From NCBI RefSeq assembly GCF_900101045.1, contig NZ_FNFN01000008.1:62001-126000 (forward strand): a DNA stretch of 64,000 nt, written 5' to 3'. This document shows, one piece after another, positions 1 through 8,068 of this stretch. Source of the DNA: Nocardioides sp. YR527 (GTDB taxonomy: Bacteria; Actinomycetota; Actinomycetes; Propionibacteriales; Nocardioidaceae). Under the pieces are notes generated by a model that was given only the letters and a program-made list of their open reading frames with translations, did not search any database and was not told the origin of the DNA. Position 1 is the stretch's first letter; each line of letters starts with the position of its first letter. A program made the translations under genes and the position numbers.

Positions 1-1
1 C

Positions 2-532
2 GGCGTCACCGTGATCACCTGCCGCACCCCCGACGGGGCGCACCACGGTGCCACGGTGACGGCCTTCACGCCGATCTCGCTCGACCCTCCGCTGGTGCAG
101 GTCGCCCTGACGCGTACGTCCAAGGCGGCTGCCTACCTCGAGGGCGCCGCCTTTGCGGTCAACATCCTGGCCACCGACCAGAGCGACGTCGCCATGCACT
201 TCGCCGGCCGCCCCGGCAGCGACCCGCTCCCCTGGCGCGAGGGCGCGACGGCGCCGCGGCTGGGCGGGACGGCCGCGACGCTGGTGTGCCGCCCGTGGCG
301 TGCCGACGACGGCGGGGACCATCTGCTCTTCCTCGGTGAGGTCGTCGAGGTGATCACCACCGACCGCAAGCCGCTGCTCTTCCACGACAGCGCCTTCCAC
401 CAGATCGGCAATCCCTCCTCGGAGGTCGTCTGGCTCGGCTGCCAGGACGACCCGAACACCGGCTGGTTCGACGCCACCGCGTCGTTCACCGCCATCGAGG
501 CCCCCGCGATCCCGCGATCCACCCACTACTGA
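2..532 (+). CDS. NAD(P)H:flavin oxidoreductase of a two-component monooxygenase (5' truncated by window edge)
   Basis: The frame is already open at base 2, and the residues before the GTG at 11 (GVT, then VITCRT) match the ATGVTVIT stretch near the N terminus of flavin reductases. About 20-30 residues therefore lie outside the window. The protein belongs to the FMN-binding split-barrel family (HpaC/PheA2 type): a cytoplasmic enzyme that reduces free flavin with NAD(P)H and passes it to an oxygenase. The motif TAFTPISLDPPLVQVAL followed by FAVNILA is the usual flavin-binding signature, and PLLFHDSAFHQI near the C terminus is also typical. It ends 34 bp before an HpaB-type oxygenase on the same strand, the classic pair. 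The physiological substrate is set by the partner and cannot be read from this gene. Confidence 0.88.
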   Translation, partial: GVTVITCRTPDGAHHGATVTAFTPISLDPPLVQVALTRTSKAAAYLEGAAFAVNILATDQSDVAMHFAGRPGSDPLPWREGATAPRLGGTAATLVCRPWRADDGGDHLLFLGEVVEVITTDRKPLLFHDSAFHQIGNPSSEVVWLGCQDDPNTGWFDATASFTAIEAPAIPRSTHY

Positions 533-566
533 CGCCAGCCAACTACAACCAGTCCAAGGAGACACG

Positions 567-2165
567 ATGAGCGACACCCTCGCCCCCGAGACCCAGTCCG
601 AGAACGGGCTCCCCGACGGCCCGCCGACCGTCAACCCGGCCGCCGGCTCGCCCGCGAACAAGCAGGCCAACTTCGCCTCCCGGCCGATGACCGGCGAGGA
701 GTACATCGACAGCCTCAAGGACGGCCGCGAGATCTATCTCAACGGCGACCGCGTCAAGGACGTCACCACCCACCCGGCCTTCCGCAACCCGATCCGGATG
801 ACGGCGCGCCTCTACGACGCCCTCCACACCGGCGACCACGTGGACGAGCTGACGGTGCCGACCGACACCGGCAACGGCGGCGTCACGATGCCGTTCTTCA
901 AGACCCCGACCTCCTCGGCGGACCTGCTCAAGGAGCGCGACGCGATCGCGCGCTGGGCGAAGATGACGTGGGGCTGGATGGGCCGCAGCCCCGACTACAA
1001 GGCCAGCTTCCTCGGCACGCTGCACGCGAACAAGGAGCTCTACGCCCCCTTCGAGGCGAACGCCGAGCGCTGGTATCGCGAGTCCCAGGAGAAGGTCCTC
1101 TACTGGAACCACGCGATCATCAACCCGCCGGTCGACCGCCAGCTGCCGCCGGACGAGGTCGGCGACGTCTACATGAAGGTCGAGAAGGAGACCGACGCCG
1201 GCCTGATCGTCTCCGGCGCGAAGGTCGTCGCGACCGGTAGCGCCATCACCAACTACAACTTCATCGCCCACTACGGCCTCCCGATCCGCAAGAAGCAGTA
1301 CGCGCTCATCTGCACCGTCCCGATGGACGCGCCCGGCATCAAGCTGATCTGTCGCACGTCCTACACCCAGCAGGCGGCCCAGAACGGCACCCCGTTCGAC
1401 TACCCGCTCTCGAGCCGGATGGACGAGAACGACACCATCTTCATCTTCGACAAGGTGCTGGTGCCGTGGGAGAACGTCTTCATGTACGGCGACGTCGACC
1501 GGATCAACGCCTTCTTCCCGCAGTCCGGCTTCCTGCCGCGGTTCACCTTCCAGGGATGCACCCGCCTCGCGGTCAAGCTCGACTTCATCGCCGGCCTGCT
1601 GATCAAGGCCCTCGAGACCACCGGTTCGGGCGACTTCCGCGGCGTCCAGACCCGCGTCGGCGAGGTCATCGGCTGGCGCAACCTGTTCTGGTCGCTCACC
1701 GAGTCGATGGCCCGTGACCCCGAGCCGTGGATCGGCGACGCGGTCATCCCGAAGCTGGAGTACGGCCTGACATACCGGATGTTCATGATCCACGGCTATC
1801 CGCGGGTCAAGGAGATCATCGAGCAGGACGTCGCCTCCGGCCTGATCTACCTGCCCTCGGGCGCCGCCGACTTCAAGAGCCCCGAGGTCCGCCCCTACCT
1901 GGACAAGTACGTCCGCGGCTCGAACGGCATCACCGCCGTCGACCGGGTCAAGGTCATGAAGGCCCTGTGGGACTCGATCGGCACCGAGTTCGGTGGCCGC
2001 CACGAGCTCTACGAGCGCAACTACTCCGGCAACCACGAGAACGTGAAGGCCGAGCTGCTCTTCGCCGCGCAGAACCGCGGCGACGTCGCCAAGATGACCG
2101 GCTTCGCCGACCAGTTCCTCTCCGAGTACGACCTCGACGGCTGGACCGTGCCCGACCTGTTCTGA
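567..2165 (+). CDS. HpaB/PheA1-type flavin-dependent aromatic hydroxylase, oxygenase component
   Basis: The 532-aa product matches the length (about 520-540 aa) and sequence of the 4-hydroxyphenylacetate 3-monooxygenase/phenol hydroxylase family, which has an acyl-CoA-dehydrogenase fold and uses FADH2 supplied by a reductase. Family landmarks include MTGEEYIDSLKDGREIY near residue 40, SFLGTLHAN, a central YALICTVPMDAPGIKLICR and a C-terminal GGRHELYERNYSGNHE. The ATG at 567 has GGAG eight bases upstream. The reductase lies 34 bp upstream. Ortho-hydroxylation of phenol or 4-hydroxyphenylacetate would yield a catechol; with catechol genes in the same window, phenol is an attractive substrate, but that is inference. 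Other relatives act on nitrophenols or chlorophenols. Confidence 0.9.
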   Translation: MSDTLAPETQSENGLPDGPPTVNPAAGSPANKQANFASRPMTGEEYIDSLKDGREIYLNGDRVKDVTTHPAFRNPIRMTARLYDALHTGDHVDELTVPTDTGNGGVTMPFFKTPTSSADLLKERDAIARWAKMTWGWMGRSPDYKASFLGTLHANKELYAPFEANAERWYRESQEKVLYWNHAIINPPVDRQLPPDEVGDVYMKVEKETDAGLIVSGAKVVATGSAITNYNFIAHYGLPIRKKQYALICTVPMDAPGIKLICRTSYTQQAAQNGTPFDYPLSSRMDENDTIFIFDKVLVPWENVFMYGDVDRINAFFPQSGFLPRFTFQGCTRLAVKLDFIAGLLIKALETTGSGDFRGVQTRVGEVIGWRNLFWSLTESMARDPEPWIGDAVIPKLEYGLTYRMFMIHGYPRVKEIIEQDVASGLIYLPSGAADFKSPEVRPYLDKYVRGSNGITAVDRVKVMKALWDSIGTEFGGRHELYERNYSGNHENVKAELLFAAQNRGDVAKMTGFADQFLSEYDLDGWTVPDLF

Positions 2166-2182
2166 GCACGACCCCACTGATC

Positions 2183-2216
2183 GGACGGCGCCCCTCCTGC
2201 CCCGGGGGCGCCGTCC
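2183..2216. terminator. Bidirectional hairpin terminator between convergent genes
   Basis: GGACGGCGCCCC (2183-2194) and GGGGCGCCGTCC (2205-2216) form a perfect 12-bp stem with a 10-base loop. It sits between the end of the oxygenase gene and the end of the convergent small membrane gene. No T-tract follows, as is usual in this GC range. Confidence 0.75.
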
Positions 2217-2552
2217 TCAGCTCAGCACGAACCAGAGGCCCACGGCGGCGGGCAGGAGCCCGAGGATCAGCCACGGCGTGAACGGACTGCGCCGGTGGAT
2301 GAGGAAGCCGCCGGCCAGACCGAGCACCCCGAAGGCCCCCGCGATCACGCACAACCCGATCCGCGAGCTCTGGTAGACCGGGTCGATCGCCACCGCCCCG
2401 ATGGCCATCCCGACCGCCAGGTGGGCGACGGTGAACACGACGAGCACGGACGCGACCCACTGCTTCACGTGAGTCAGCGACTTGTCGTTGACGGGCCGGA
2501 TCGGGTTGTCCGGGTCCATCAGGTGGCGTGGTCGTCGCGGTTGCTCGTTCAC
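2217..2552 (-). CDS. Small three-helix membrane protein of unknown function
   Basis: About 111 residues when started at the GTG at 2552. A TTG at 2588 is in frame but lies inside a palindromic operator, and an ATG at 2519 is a further option, so the start is uncertain. Three hydrophobic segments are visible: WVASVLVVFTVAHLAVGMAI, IGLCVIAGAFGVLGLAGGFL and FTPWLILGLLPAAVGLWFVL, with a short hydrophilic N terminus. No catalytic motif is evident. It is divergent from a MarR/OhrR-type regulator, and the shared 58-bp promoter region carries a perfect palindrome, so the regulator probably controls it. I do not recognise the family. Confidence 0.7.
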   Translation of the reverse strand: MNEQPRRPRHLMDPDNPIRPVNDKSLTHVKQWVASVLVVFTVAHLAVGMAIGAVAIDPVYQSSRIGLCVIAGAFGVLGLAGGFLIHRRSPFTPWLILGLLPAAVGLWFVLS

Positions 2553-2576
2553 GATCCAATTCTTACCAGGCGAACT

Positions 2577-2590
2577 GTTTGTGCACAAAC
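2577..2590. promoter_or_regulatory. Perfect 14-bp palindrome, probable MarR operator
   Basis: GTTTGTGCACAAAC is self-complementary over all 14 bases. It lies 19 bp before the MarR/OhrR-type gene start and just upstream of the divergent membrane gene. Its placement and symmetry fit an autoregulatory operator of that dimeric regulator. Confidence 0.7.
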
Positions 2591-2609
2591 TATTGGTACG
2601 CTAACTCAC

Positions 2610-3068
2610 ATGCCGACGAAGAAGGACCCGCTCTCGGAGATCGAGAACCCCCTCGCCCTCGATCAACAGGTCTGCTTCGGCCTCGCCGTCGCCGCCCGCA
2701 GCGTCATCGCCCTCTACCGGCCCCTGCTCGAGCCCATGGGCCTGACCCACCCGCAGTATCTGGTCATGCTGGCCCTGTGGGAGGAGGAGCCGCTCCGCGT
2801 CTCCGAGCTGAGCCGGAAGGTCCAGCTCGACCCCGGCACCCTCTCCCCGCTGCTCAAGCGACTCGAGGCCCAGGACTACATCCGGCGCGAACGCAACAAG
2901 TCCGACGAGCGCTCGCTCGCCGTCGTCCTGACCGAGCGCGGACGCGCGCTGCGCGACGACGCCGAGAAGATCCCGCCGGCCATCGTCGAGCGCCTCGACA
3001 TGAGCGTCGAGGAACTCATGGAGCTCCACCGCCGGCTGCTGGAGGTCATCGCCGCGGCGACCAGGTGA
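2610..3068 (+). CDS. MarR-family regulator of OhrR type
   Basis: A 152-aa winged-helix regulator. The segment CFGLAVAARSVIALYRPLL followed by GLTHPQYLVMLALWEEE is the OhrR signature, and Cys22 is at the position of the peroxide-sensing cysteine of OhrR proteins. The recognition helix is in LRVSELSRKVQLDPGTLSPL, and the wing is around RRERNKSDERS. The ATG at 2610 is chosen because an upstream extension of the frame would run through the operator and the divergent gene. No organic-hydroperoxide resistance gene (ohr) is adjacent. The nearest candidates for regulation are its own promoter and the divergent membrane gene. Redox sensing is inferred from the cysteine only. Confidence 0.88.
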   Translation: MPTKKDPLSEIENPLALDQQVCFGLAVAARSVIALYRPLLEPMGLTHPQYLVMLALWEEEPLRVSELSRKVQLDPGTLSPLLKRLEAQDYIRRERNKSDERSLAVVLTERGRALRDDAEKIPPAIVERLDMSVEELMELHRRLLEVIAAATR

Positions 3069-3070
3069 GT

Positions 3071-3127
3071 GGCGCCCACTGAGTCGGGTCGACCTGGCCG
3101 CCACGTCGACCCGACTCAGTGGGCGCC
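3071..3127. terminator. Long 23-bp perfect hairpin, bidirectional terminator
   Basis: Bases 3071-3093 are exactly complementary to 3105-3127 (23 bp, 11-base loop, arm beginning GGCGCCCACTGAGTCGGG). It separates the regulator from the convergent alcohol dehydrogenase. The distal arm covers the last codons of the dehydrogenase gene, whose stop is at 3116-3118. Confidence 0.8.
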
Positions 3128-4225
3128 GAAGGTGAGCACCGGCTTGAGCACTTCACCGGTCTCGGCGTCGTGCACGGCCTTCTCGATGTCGGCGAAGTCA
3201 TAGGTCCGCACCAACCGGTCGAACGGGAACCGACCCTGCTGGTAGAGGTCGATCAGGCGCGGGATGAACTCCTGCGGGACGCTGTCGCCCTCGACGATCC
3301 CGGTGACGCTGCGCCCGAAGAGCAGCGTGGACATGTCCAAGGAGGCCTCGGTGCCGAGGGCGGCCGCGCCGATCAGACCGCAGGTGCCGCCCTGGTTGAG
3401 GCAGTCCACGGCCTGTCGCAGCAACGCGGGCACGGCGGTGGTCTCGATGGTGTAGTCGACCCCGAGGCCGCCGGTGAGCTCCTGGATGGTCGCCACGGTG
3501 TCGCCGTCGGCCCCGTCGATGATGTCGGTGGCCCCCAGCTCCCGTGCCAGCTCCAGCCGCTGGGGCTTGATGTCCACCGCGATGATGCGGGAGCAGCCGG
3601 CGACGACGGCTGCCATGACGGCACTGAGCCCGACGGCGCCGGCGCCGAAGACCGCGATCGTGCTTCCCTCCTCGGGCGAGAGGGAGTTCAGCACTCCGCC
3701 GGCGCCCGTCTGGATGCCGCAGCCGAGCGGCCCCAGCAGCTCCAGCGGAACCGACGGGTCGACCTTGACGACGTTGCGCTCGGTCGCCAGGGCGTACGTC
3801 GCGAAGGAGGACTGCCCGAAGAACATCCCGCTGACCTGGTCGTCCCCGCGGCGCAGCGGGCTGGACCCGTCGCCGGGGCGTACCCCGGAGAAGTTGTGGG
3901 CGAAGAACTGGTCGCAGTAGGCCGGCCGGCCCGACGTACAGGTGCGGCAGCTGCCGCAGGAGTTGAAGCTGAGCACGACGTGGTCGCCCGGGGCGAGGCT
4001 GGTGACACCCTCGCCGACGGCCTCCACGACGCCCGAGCCTTCGTGCCCGAGCACGGCGGGCAGCGGGACGGGATACCACTGGTCCCGGACGATCAGGTCG
4101 GTATGGCAGACGCCGGAGCCGACGAGCCGGACCCGGACCTCTCCGGCGCGAGGCTCCTCGAGGTCCAGCTCCGTCAGGGTGAACGGGGCACCCTTTCCCT
4201 CGGTGAGGGCAGCGGTGATGCGCAT
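3116..4225 (-). CDS. Zinc-dependent aryl/benzyl-alcohol dehydrogenase
   Basis: A 369-aa medium-chain dehydrogenase. Catalytic-zinc residues Cys40 and His61-Glu62 (LGHEGSG) and the structural-zinc cysteines 90, 93, 96 and 104 (CGSCRTCTSGRPAYC) are present, and the NAD(P) site is GAGAVGLSAVMAA. The overall pattern resembles benzyl-alcohol dehydrogenases (XylB/AreB) and class III enzymes. The ATG at 4225 has GAAGGGAA upstream, and the frame further upstream overlaps the next gene. It lies 16 bp after an aldehyde dehydrogenase on the same strand, so the pair would convert an aromatic alcohol to the acid, which fits the ben genes downstream. Substrate assignment is inference. Confidence 0.88.
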   Translation of the reverse strand: MRITAALTEGKGAPFTLTELDLEEPRAGEVRVRLVGSGVCHTDLIVRDQWYPVPLPAVLGHEGSGVVEAVGEGVTSLAPGDHVVLSFNSCGSCRTCTSGRPAYCDQFFAHNFSGVRPGDGSSPLRRGDDQVSGMFFGQSSFATYALATERNVVKVDPSVPLELLGPLGCGIQTGAGGVLNSLSPEEGSTIAVFGAGAVGLSAVMAAVVAGCSRIIAVDIKPQRLELARELGATDIIDGADGDTVATIQELTGGLGVDYTIETTAVPALLRQAVDCLNQGGTCGLIGAAALGTEASLDMSTLLFGRSVTGIVEGDSVPQEFIPRLIDLYQQGRFPFDRLVRTYDFADIEKAVHDAETGEVLKPVLTFGAH

Positions 4226-4241
4226 GTGTCGTTCCCTTCGA

Positions 4242-5687
4242 TCAGCGGTAGATGGTCTGCAGCTGCTGGTAGGCGGCAAGGCCTTCGGGGCCGAGCTCGC
4301 GGCCGAGGCCGCTGCCCTTGACGCCCCCGAAGGGAGCGGCCGGGTCCGGGATGTACCGGTTGACGCCGATGGTCCCGGTCTGCACGCGGCGAGCGACCTC
4401 GGCACCGCGTCCGGGGTCGGAGGTCCAGACCGTGCCCCCGAGCCCGAAGTCGGAGTCGTTGGCGATGCGTACGGCGTCGTCCACCCCGTCGTAGGAGATG
4501 ACCGTCAGAACCGGGCCGAAGATCTCCTCCTGCGCCACGGTGGCGTTGTTGTCGAGACCGGCGAAGACCGTGGGCTGCACGAAGTAGCCGCGGTCGAGGT
4601 CGCCCGGCCGGCTGCCGCCGGTGGTGATCCGGCCGCCTTCGCTGCGACCCTTGGCGATGTAGGACTCCACCCGGTCGCGCTGGCGGGCGGTGGCCATCGG
4701 CCCGATCTGGGTCTCGGGCGAGGACGCCGGACCGACGGCGAGGCTGCCGGCGAAGGCGGTGAACGCCTCGACCACCTCGTCGTACCGGTTGCGCGGCGCG
4801 AGGACCCGGGTGCCGAGGAAGCAGGTCTGGCCGTTGTTCAGCAGGGTCGAGGTGAACAGGCCCTGCCCGATCTCGGCCAGGTCCAGCTGCGCGTCGTCCA
4901 GCACGATCGCCGCCGACTTGCCGCCGAGCTCGAGCGTGACGGGGCGCAGCAGCCGGCCACACTGCTCGGCGATCGCCCGGCCGGCGGCCGTGGAGCCGGT
5001 GAAGGCGACCTTGTCGACGCCGCGATGGGCAACCAGGTACGCACCCACCTCGCGGCCCGCCGGGACGATGTTGATCACCCCCGCGGGGATGCCGGCGGCC
5101 TCCACCGCCTCGGCCAGCAGGTACGCGTCGAGCACGGTCTCGGGGGACGGCTTGATCACCAGCGTGCAGCCTGCCGCCAGCGCCGGGGCGAGCTTGAACA
5201 TCGTCAGGGCCTGCGGGAAGTTCCACGGCACGACGGCCGCGACGACGCCGACCGGATGGCGGCGTACCTCGATGTCGCCGCCGAACATGCCGGGCCGCAC
5301 CTCGGTGAACTCGGACGTCGCGGCGAGCCCGGCGTAGTAGCGCAGCACGGCGCTCGGGTAGCCGACCTCGAGCTGACGGGCGACCGCGACCGGCATGCCG
5401 TTCTGGGAGCTGACCCGCTCCACGAACGCGTCCGCCCGGGCGTCCAGCTCCTCGGCAAGGCGCTCCATCGCCTGGGCCCGGCGCGCCGGCTCCCATCCCG
5501 ACCACACGCTCGGGTCGTCGAAGGCGCGACGGGCCGCGTCCACCCCCGCATCCACGTCTGCCTCCTGGGCCTCCGGCACCTGACCCGCCACCTGCTCGGT
5601 GCTCGGGTTCACCGGGGTGATCACCTTGTCGCTGCTCGGGGCGACCCATTCACCGCCGATGAAGAGCGACTCGTACGTCAGGCTCAT
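4242..5687 (-). CDS. NAD(P)-dependent aldehyde dehydrogenase (probably aromatic aldehyde)
   Basis: A 481-aa aldehyde dehydrogenase superfamily protein. Visible active-site parts are PWNFP (Asn156), Lys179 in VIKPSPET, Glu253 in TLELGGKS and the catalytic Cys289 in NNGQTCFLGTRV. The start at 5687 follows GAGAGGAAGACCAAC; the longer open frame upstream overlaps the divergent regulator's promoter. It is the first gene of a two-gene operon with the alcohol dehydrogenase. In context it would oxidise benzaldehyde or a related aldehyde to the carboxylate. It is divergent from an AraC-family regulator, its likely controller. Confidence 0.88.
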   Translation of the reverse strand: MSLTYESLFIGGEWVAPSSDKVITPVNPSTEQVAGQVPEAQEADVDAGVDAARRAFDDPSVWSGWEPARRAQAMERLAEELDARADAFVERVSSQNGMPVAVARQLEVGYPSAVLRYYAGLAATSEFTEVRPGMFGGDIEVRRHPVGVVAAVVPWNFPQALTMFKLAPALAAGCTLVIKPSPETVLDAYLLAEAVEAAGIPAGVINIVPAGREVGAYLVAHRGVDKVAFTGSTAAGRAIAEQCGRLLRPVTLELGGKSAAIVLDDAQLDLAEIGQGLFTSTLLNNGQTCFLGTRVLAPRNRYDEVVEAFTAFAGSLAVGPASSPETQIGPMATARQRDRVESYIAKGRSEGGRITTGGSRPGDLDRGYFVQPTVFAGLDNNATVAQEEIFGPVLTVISYDGVDDAVRIANDSDFGLGGTVWTSDPGRGAEVARRVQTGTIGVNRYIPDPAAPFGGVKGSGLGRELGPEGLAAYQQLQTIYR

Positions 5688-5841
5688 GTTGGTCTTCCTC
5701 TCCGTGGTCCTCGCCTGGTCGGCGTCGGTACGTCCGTTAGCCTTGTGTCTCGCGTCACAGTCGCGTTGACCGCGCGCGCCCCGGTGTTTGACGGTTCGCG
5801 CCAACGACGTCCGGAAACAGGCACGGAGAGGAGACGAGGCC

Positions 5842-6735
5842 ATGACTGCGATCGCCGCACCGCGCTGGCGCGAGCAGATGGACGCCACCTTCGGCCTCTC
5901 GCTGCCGGCACCGCCGATCGGAGCACGCGGGCTGGTGCGCCACCGGACGCTCGGACACATCGATGCGTTCCGGGTCGCCGGCACCCCGCAGCTGCTCCGG
6001 CGTACGCCGCATGCCATCCGGTCCGCCGAGAGCGCACCGCTGAAGGTGTGCGCCGTCCGTGCGGGCGAAGTGGTCCTGCGCCGCGACGACCTGCCGGACC
6101 TACGGCTGGGCCCCGGCGACATCGCGCTCTACGACACCGGGAGTCCCTACGAGCTGCGCCTGATGAATCGGTGGAACTGCACCGTCATGACGATCGCCCG
6201 CGACGACCTGGCGTTGCCGTCCCGCACGCTGTGCCACGCACTCGAGCACCAGCTCCCGGGCCAGGGACCCGGAGCGGTGCTCACCCAGCTGCTCGAGTCA
6301 GCCGTCGACGACGCCTTCGCCCGCTCGGACACCGCGATCCTCCTCGGCCACGCCAGCGTCGACCTGCTCACCGGGCTGGCCTACGAGCTGGATGCGCCCA
6401 CCGCCCCGGACCATGCCCTCCGGATCGCCGTCCTCGGCCACATCCGCGAGCACCTCGGCGACCCCGACCTCGGCGTCACCTCGATCGCCCGCGCTCACCG
6501 CATCTCCCCGCGTACGCTGCACCGGCTCTTCGCCGAGGAGGAGTGGACCGTCTCGGAGACGATCCGAAATCTACGTCTCGACGCGGTCCGGTCCGACCTC
6601 GTCAACCCGAACCTGGCCGGCCGCAGCATCATGGCCATCGCCGCCGCGCACGGCTTCTTCGACCAGTCTCACCTCACCCGCGCGTTCCGGACCCGGTTCG
6701 GCACCACCCCGGCCGCGGCACGCCGCGAGGCGTGA
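5842..6735 (+). CDS. AraC/XylS-family transcriptional activator
   Basis: A 297-aa protein. The N-terminal part (to about residue 180) resembles the AraC-type ligand-binding domain found in regulators of aromatic pathways. The C-terminal 100 residues hold two helix-turn-helix motifs, LGVTSIARAHRISPRTLHRL and SIMAIAAAHGFFDQSHLTRA, with the closing FRTRFGTTPAAAR. The ATG at 5842 follows GGAGAGGAGACGAGG; an upstream GTG in the same frame lacks such a site. It is transcribed away from the aldehyde/alcohol dehydrogenase operon with 154 bp between them, the standard arrangement for control of that operon by an aromatic inducer. The inducer is unknown. Confidence 0.88.
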   Translation: MTAIAAPRWREQMDATFGLSLPAPPIGARGLVRHRTLGHIDAFRVAGTPQLLRRTPHAIRSAESAPLKVCAVRAGEVVLRRDDLPDLRLGPGDIALYDTGSPYELRLMNRWNCTVMTIARDDLALPSRTLCHALEHQLPGQGPGAVLTQLLESAVDDAFARSDTAILLGHASVDLLTGLAYELDAPTAPDHALRIAVLGHIREHLGDPDLGVTSIARAHRISPRTLHRLFAEEEWTVSETIRNLRLDAVRSDLVNPNLAGRSIMAIAAAHGFFDQSHLTRAFRTRFGTTPAAARREA

Positions 6736-6796
6736 GGTGACGGTCGCGGAGGCATAGATCACTCCCGCGACAGGAAGAGGACGGACCCCCGCCAGC

Positions 6797-6822
6797 GTTA
6801 TTTGAATGTTGGATCAAATGAC
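6797..6822. promoter_or_regulatory. Imperfect inverted repeat upstream of SDR gene
   Basis: GTTATTTGA (6797-6805) and TCAAATGAC (6814-6822) are complementary at 8 of 9 positions with an 8-base spacer. It is an AT-rich island in otherwise GC-rich DNA, 39 bp before the SDR start, and is a plausible operator. The binding protein is not identifiable from sequence. Confidence 0.45.
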
Positions 6823-6860
6823 GCCCGGACCCTGGCCCGGACAGACGCGAGGAGGAACAC

Positions 6861-7619
6861 ATGACGTTCGACAACAAGGTCGCCCTGGTGACCGGCGGCG
6901 GTAGCGGGCTCGGGGAGGCGATCGCGAAGGAGCTCGCCGGACTGGGCGCGAAGGTCGTGGTCACCGACATCAACCTCGAGGGTGCCACCAGGGTCGCCGA
7001 CGAGATCAAGGCGAAGGGCGGCGAAGCGACCGCTCTGCGGTCCGACACCTCGAAGGTCGAGGACGCGGAGAGCTCGGTCAAGTTCGCCGTCGAGACGTAC
7101 GGAAAGCTCAACTACGCGGTCAACAACGCCGGGATCGGCGAGCCGCCGGCACCGGTGGGCGAGCTGGTCCCCAGCGACTGGGACCGCGTCATCGGCATCG
7201 ACCTCTCCGGGGTCGCCTACGGCCTGCGCTACCAGATCCCCGAGCTGCTCAAGACCGGCGCCGGCGAGTCCGCGATCGTGAACATGGCCTCGATCCACGG
7301 CGAGGTCGCCGCGCTGGGCAACCCGGCCTACACCGCCGCGAAGCACGGGGTCATCGGGCTCACCAAGAACGCTGCCGCCGAGTACGGCCCGGCCGGACTG
7401 CGGATCAACGCGGTCGGCCCCGGCTACATCGAAACCCCTGCCGTCAAGGCCGTCTCCGCTATCGAGGGCGCTCACGAGGCCCTGGTCGCCAAGCACCCCC
7501 TGGGCCGCCTCGGCCGCCCCGAGGAGATCGCCACCGTCGTCCGCTTCCTGCTCTCCGAGGACGCCTCGTTCGTCACCGGTGCGTACTGGAAGATCGACGG
7601 CGGCTACACCACCGTCTGA
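6861..7619 (+). CDS. Short-chain dehydrogenase/reductase
   Basis: A 252-aa classical SDR. The cofactor motif TGGGSGLG is at residues 11-18, NNAG at 88-91, and the catalytic residues are Ser144, Tyr157 and Lys161 (YTAAKHG). The C terminus has the usual YWKIDGGYTTV. An Asp after the second beta strand (VVTDIN) favours NAD over NADP. GAGGAGG precedes the ATG. It follows the AraC regulator on the same strand by 125 bp but has its own promoter-like inverted repeat. The reaction is unknown; proximity to aromatic genes suggests an alcohol or ketone intermediate. Confidence 0.87.
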   Translation: MTFDNKVALVTGGGSGLGEAIAKELAGLGAKVVVTDINLEGATRVADEIKAKGGEATALRSDTSKVEDAESSVKFAVETYGKLNYAVNNAGIGEPPAPVGELVPSDWDRVIGIDLSGVAYGLRYQIPELLKTGAGESAIVNMASIHGEVAALGNPAYTAAKHGVIGLTKNAAAEYGPAGLRINAVGPGYIETPAVKAVSAIEGAHEALVAKHPLGRLGRPEEIATVVRFLLSEDASFVTGAYWKIDGGYTTV

Positions 7620-7631
7620 CTCCGGCGCCCC

Positions 7632-7979
7632 TCAACGAGACGCCAGCGCGCCCGCGAGGGAATCGAGGACGCCGGGGACGATGGAGAAGTAGGCCCACCT
7701 GCCGCGTTGCTCGCGGGTGACGAGTCCGGCTTCGACCAGCAGCTTCATGTGATGGGAGACCGTCGGCTGGGAGAGCCCGACCGGCTCGATGAGGTCGCAG
7801 ACGCAGGCCTCCTTGTCCTCGGCGGCCGCGATGATCGAGAGCAGCTTGACCCGGTTGGGGTCGCCGAGCGCCTTGAACATCCGTGCCAGCGCCTCGGCCT
7901 GGCTGTCGTCGAGAACGCCCGACGTCACCGGCGAGCAGCACGCGACGGCGGCGGACGGAAGCACGGGAAGAACGGTCAT
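7632..7979 (-). CDS. arsR: ArsR-family arsenite-sensing repressor
   Basis: A 115-aa ArsR/SmtB winged-helix protein. Cys14-Cys15 near the N terminus plus Cys59 and Cys61 in ACVCDL match the cysteine set of the Corynebacterium glutamicum ArsR type (paired N-terminal Cys with one Cys in the alpha-3/4 region) as I recall it. The recognition helix is in SQPTVSHHMKLLVEAG. It is divergent from an FAD oxidoreductase, and the intergenic region holds inverted repeats over a sigma-70-like promoter. It should release DNA when arsenite or antimonite binds. It is convergent with, and 12 bp from, the SDR gene. Confidence 0.9.
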   Translation of the reverse strand: MTVLPVLPSAAVACCSPVTSGVLDDSQAEALARMFKALGDPNRVKLLSIIAAAEDKEACVCDLIEPVGLSQPTVSHHMKLLVEAGLVTREQRGRWAYFSIVPGVLDSLAGALASR

Positions 7980-7999
7980 GAGGACGAGTCTACCGAATG

Positions 8000-8050
8000 A
8001 TATTGACGAACGTCGATATGAGTCATAAGGTCGCCGTCATATCGACGTTC
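8000..8050. promoter_or_regulatory. Promoter with ArsR-type operators between arsR and the FAD oxidoreductase
   Basis: TTGACG (8003-8008), a 17-base spacer and TAAGGT (8026-8031) make a plus-strand sigma-70-like promoter. ATATTGAC-N4-GTCGATAT (8000-8019) is a near-perfect dyad over its -35 region. GAACGTCGATAT (8008-8019) recurs inverted and perfect as ATATCGACGTTC (8039-8050), giving a second half-site over the start region. Occupancy by ArsR would block the promoter. Confidence 0.7.
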
Positions 8051-8068
8051 TTGAATCTGAGGAGCATC

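Noticed and set aside
5688..5841. Direct TTGAC words in the aldehyde dehydrogenase/AraC intergenic region as AraC sites
   Set aside because: The GTTGACC and GTTTGACGG words are too degenerate and unevenly spaced to call with confidence.
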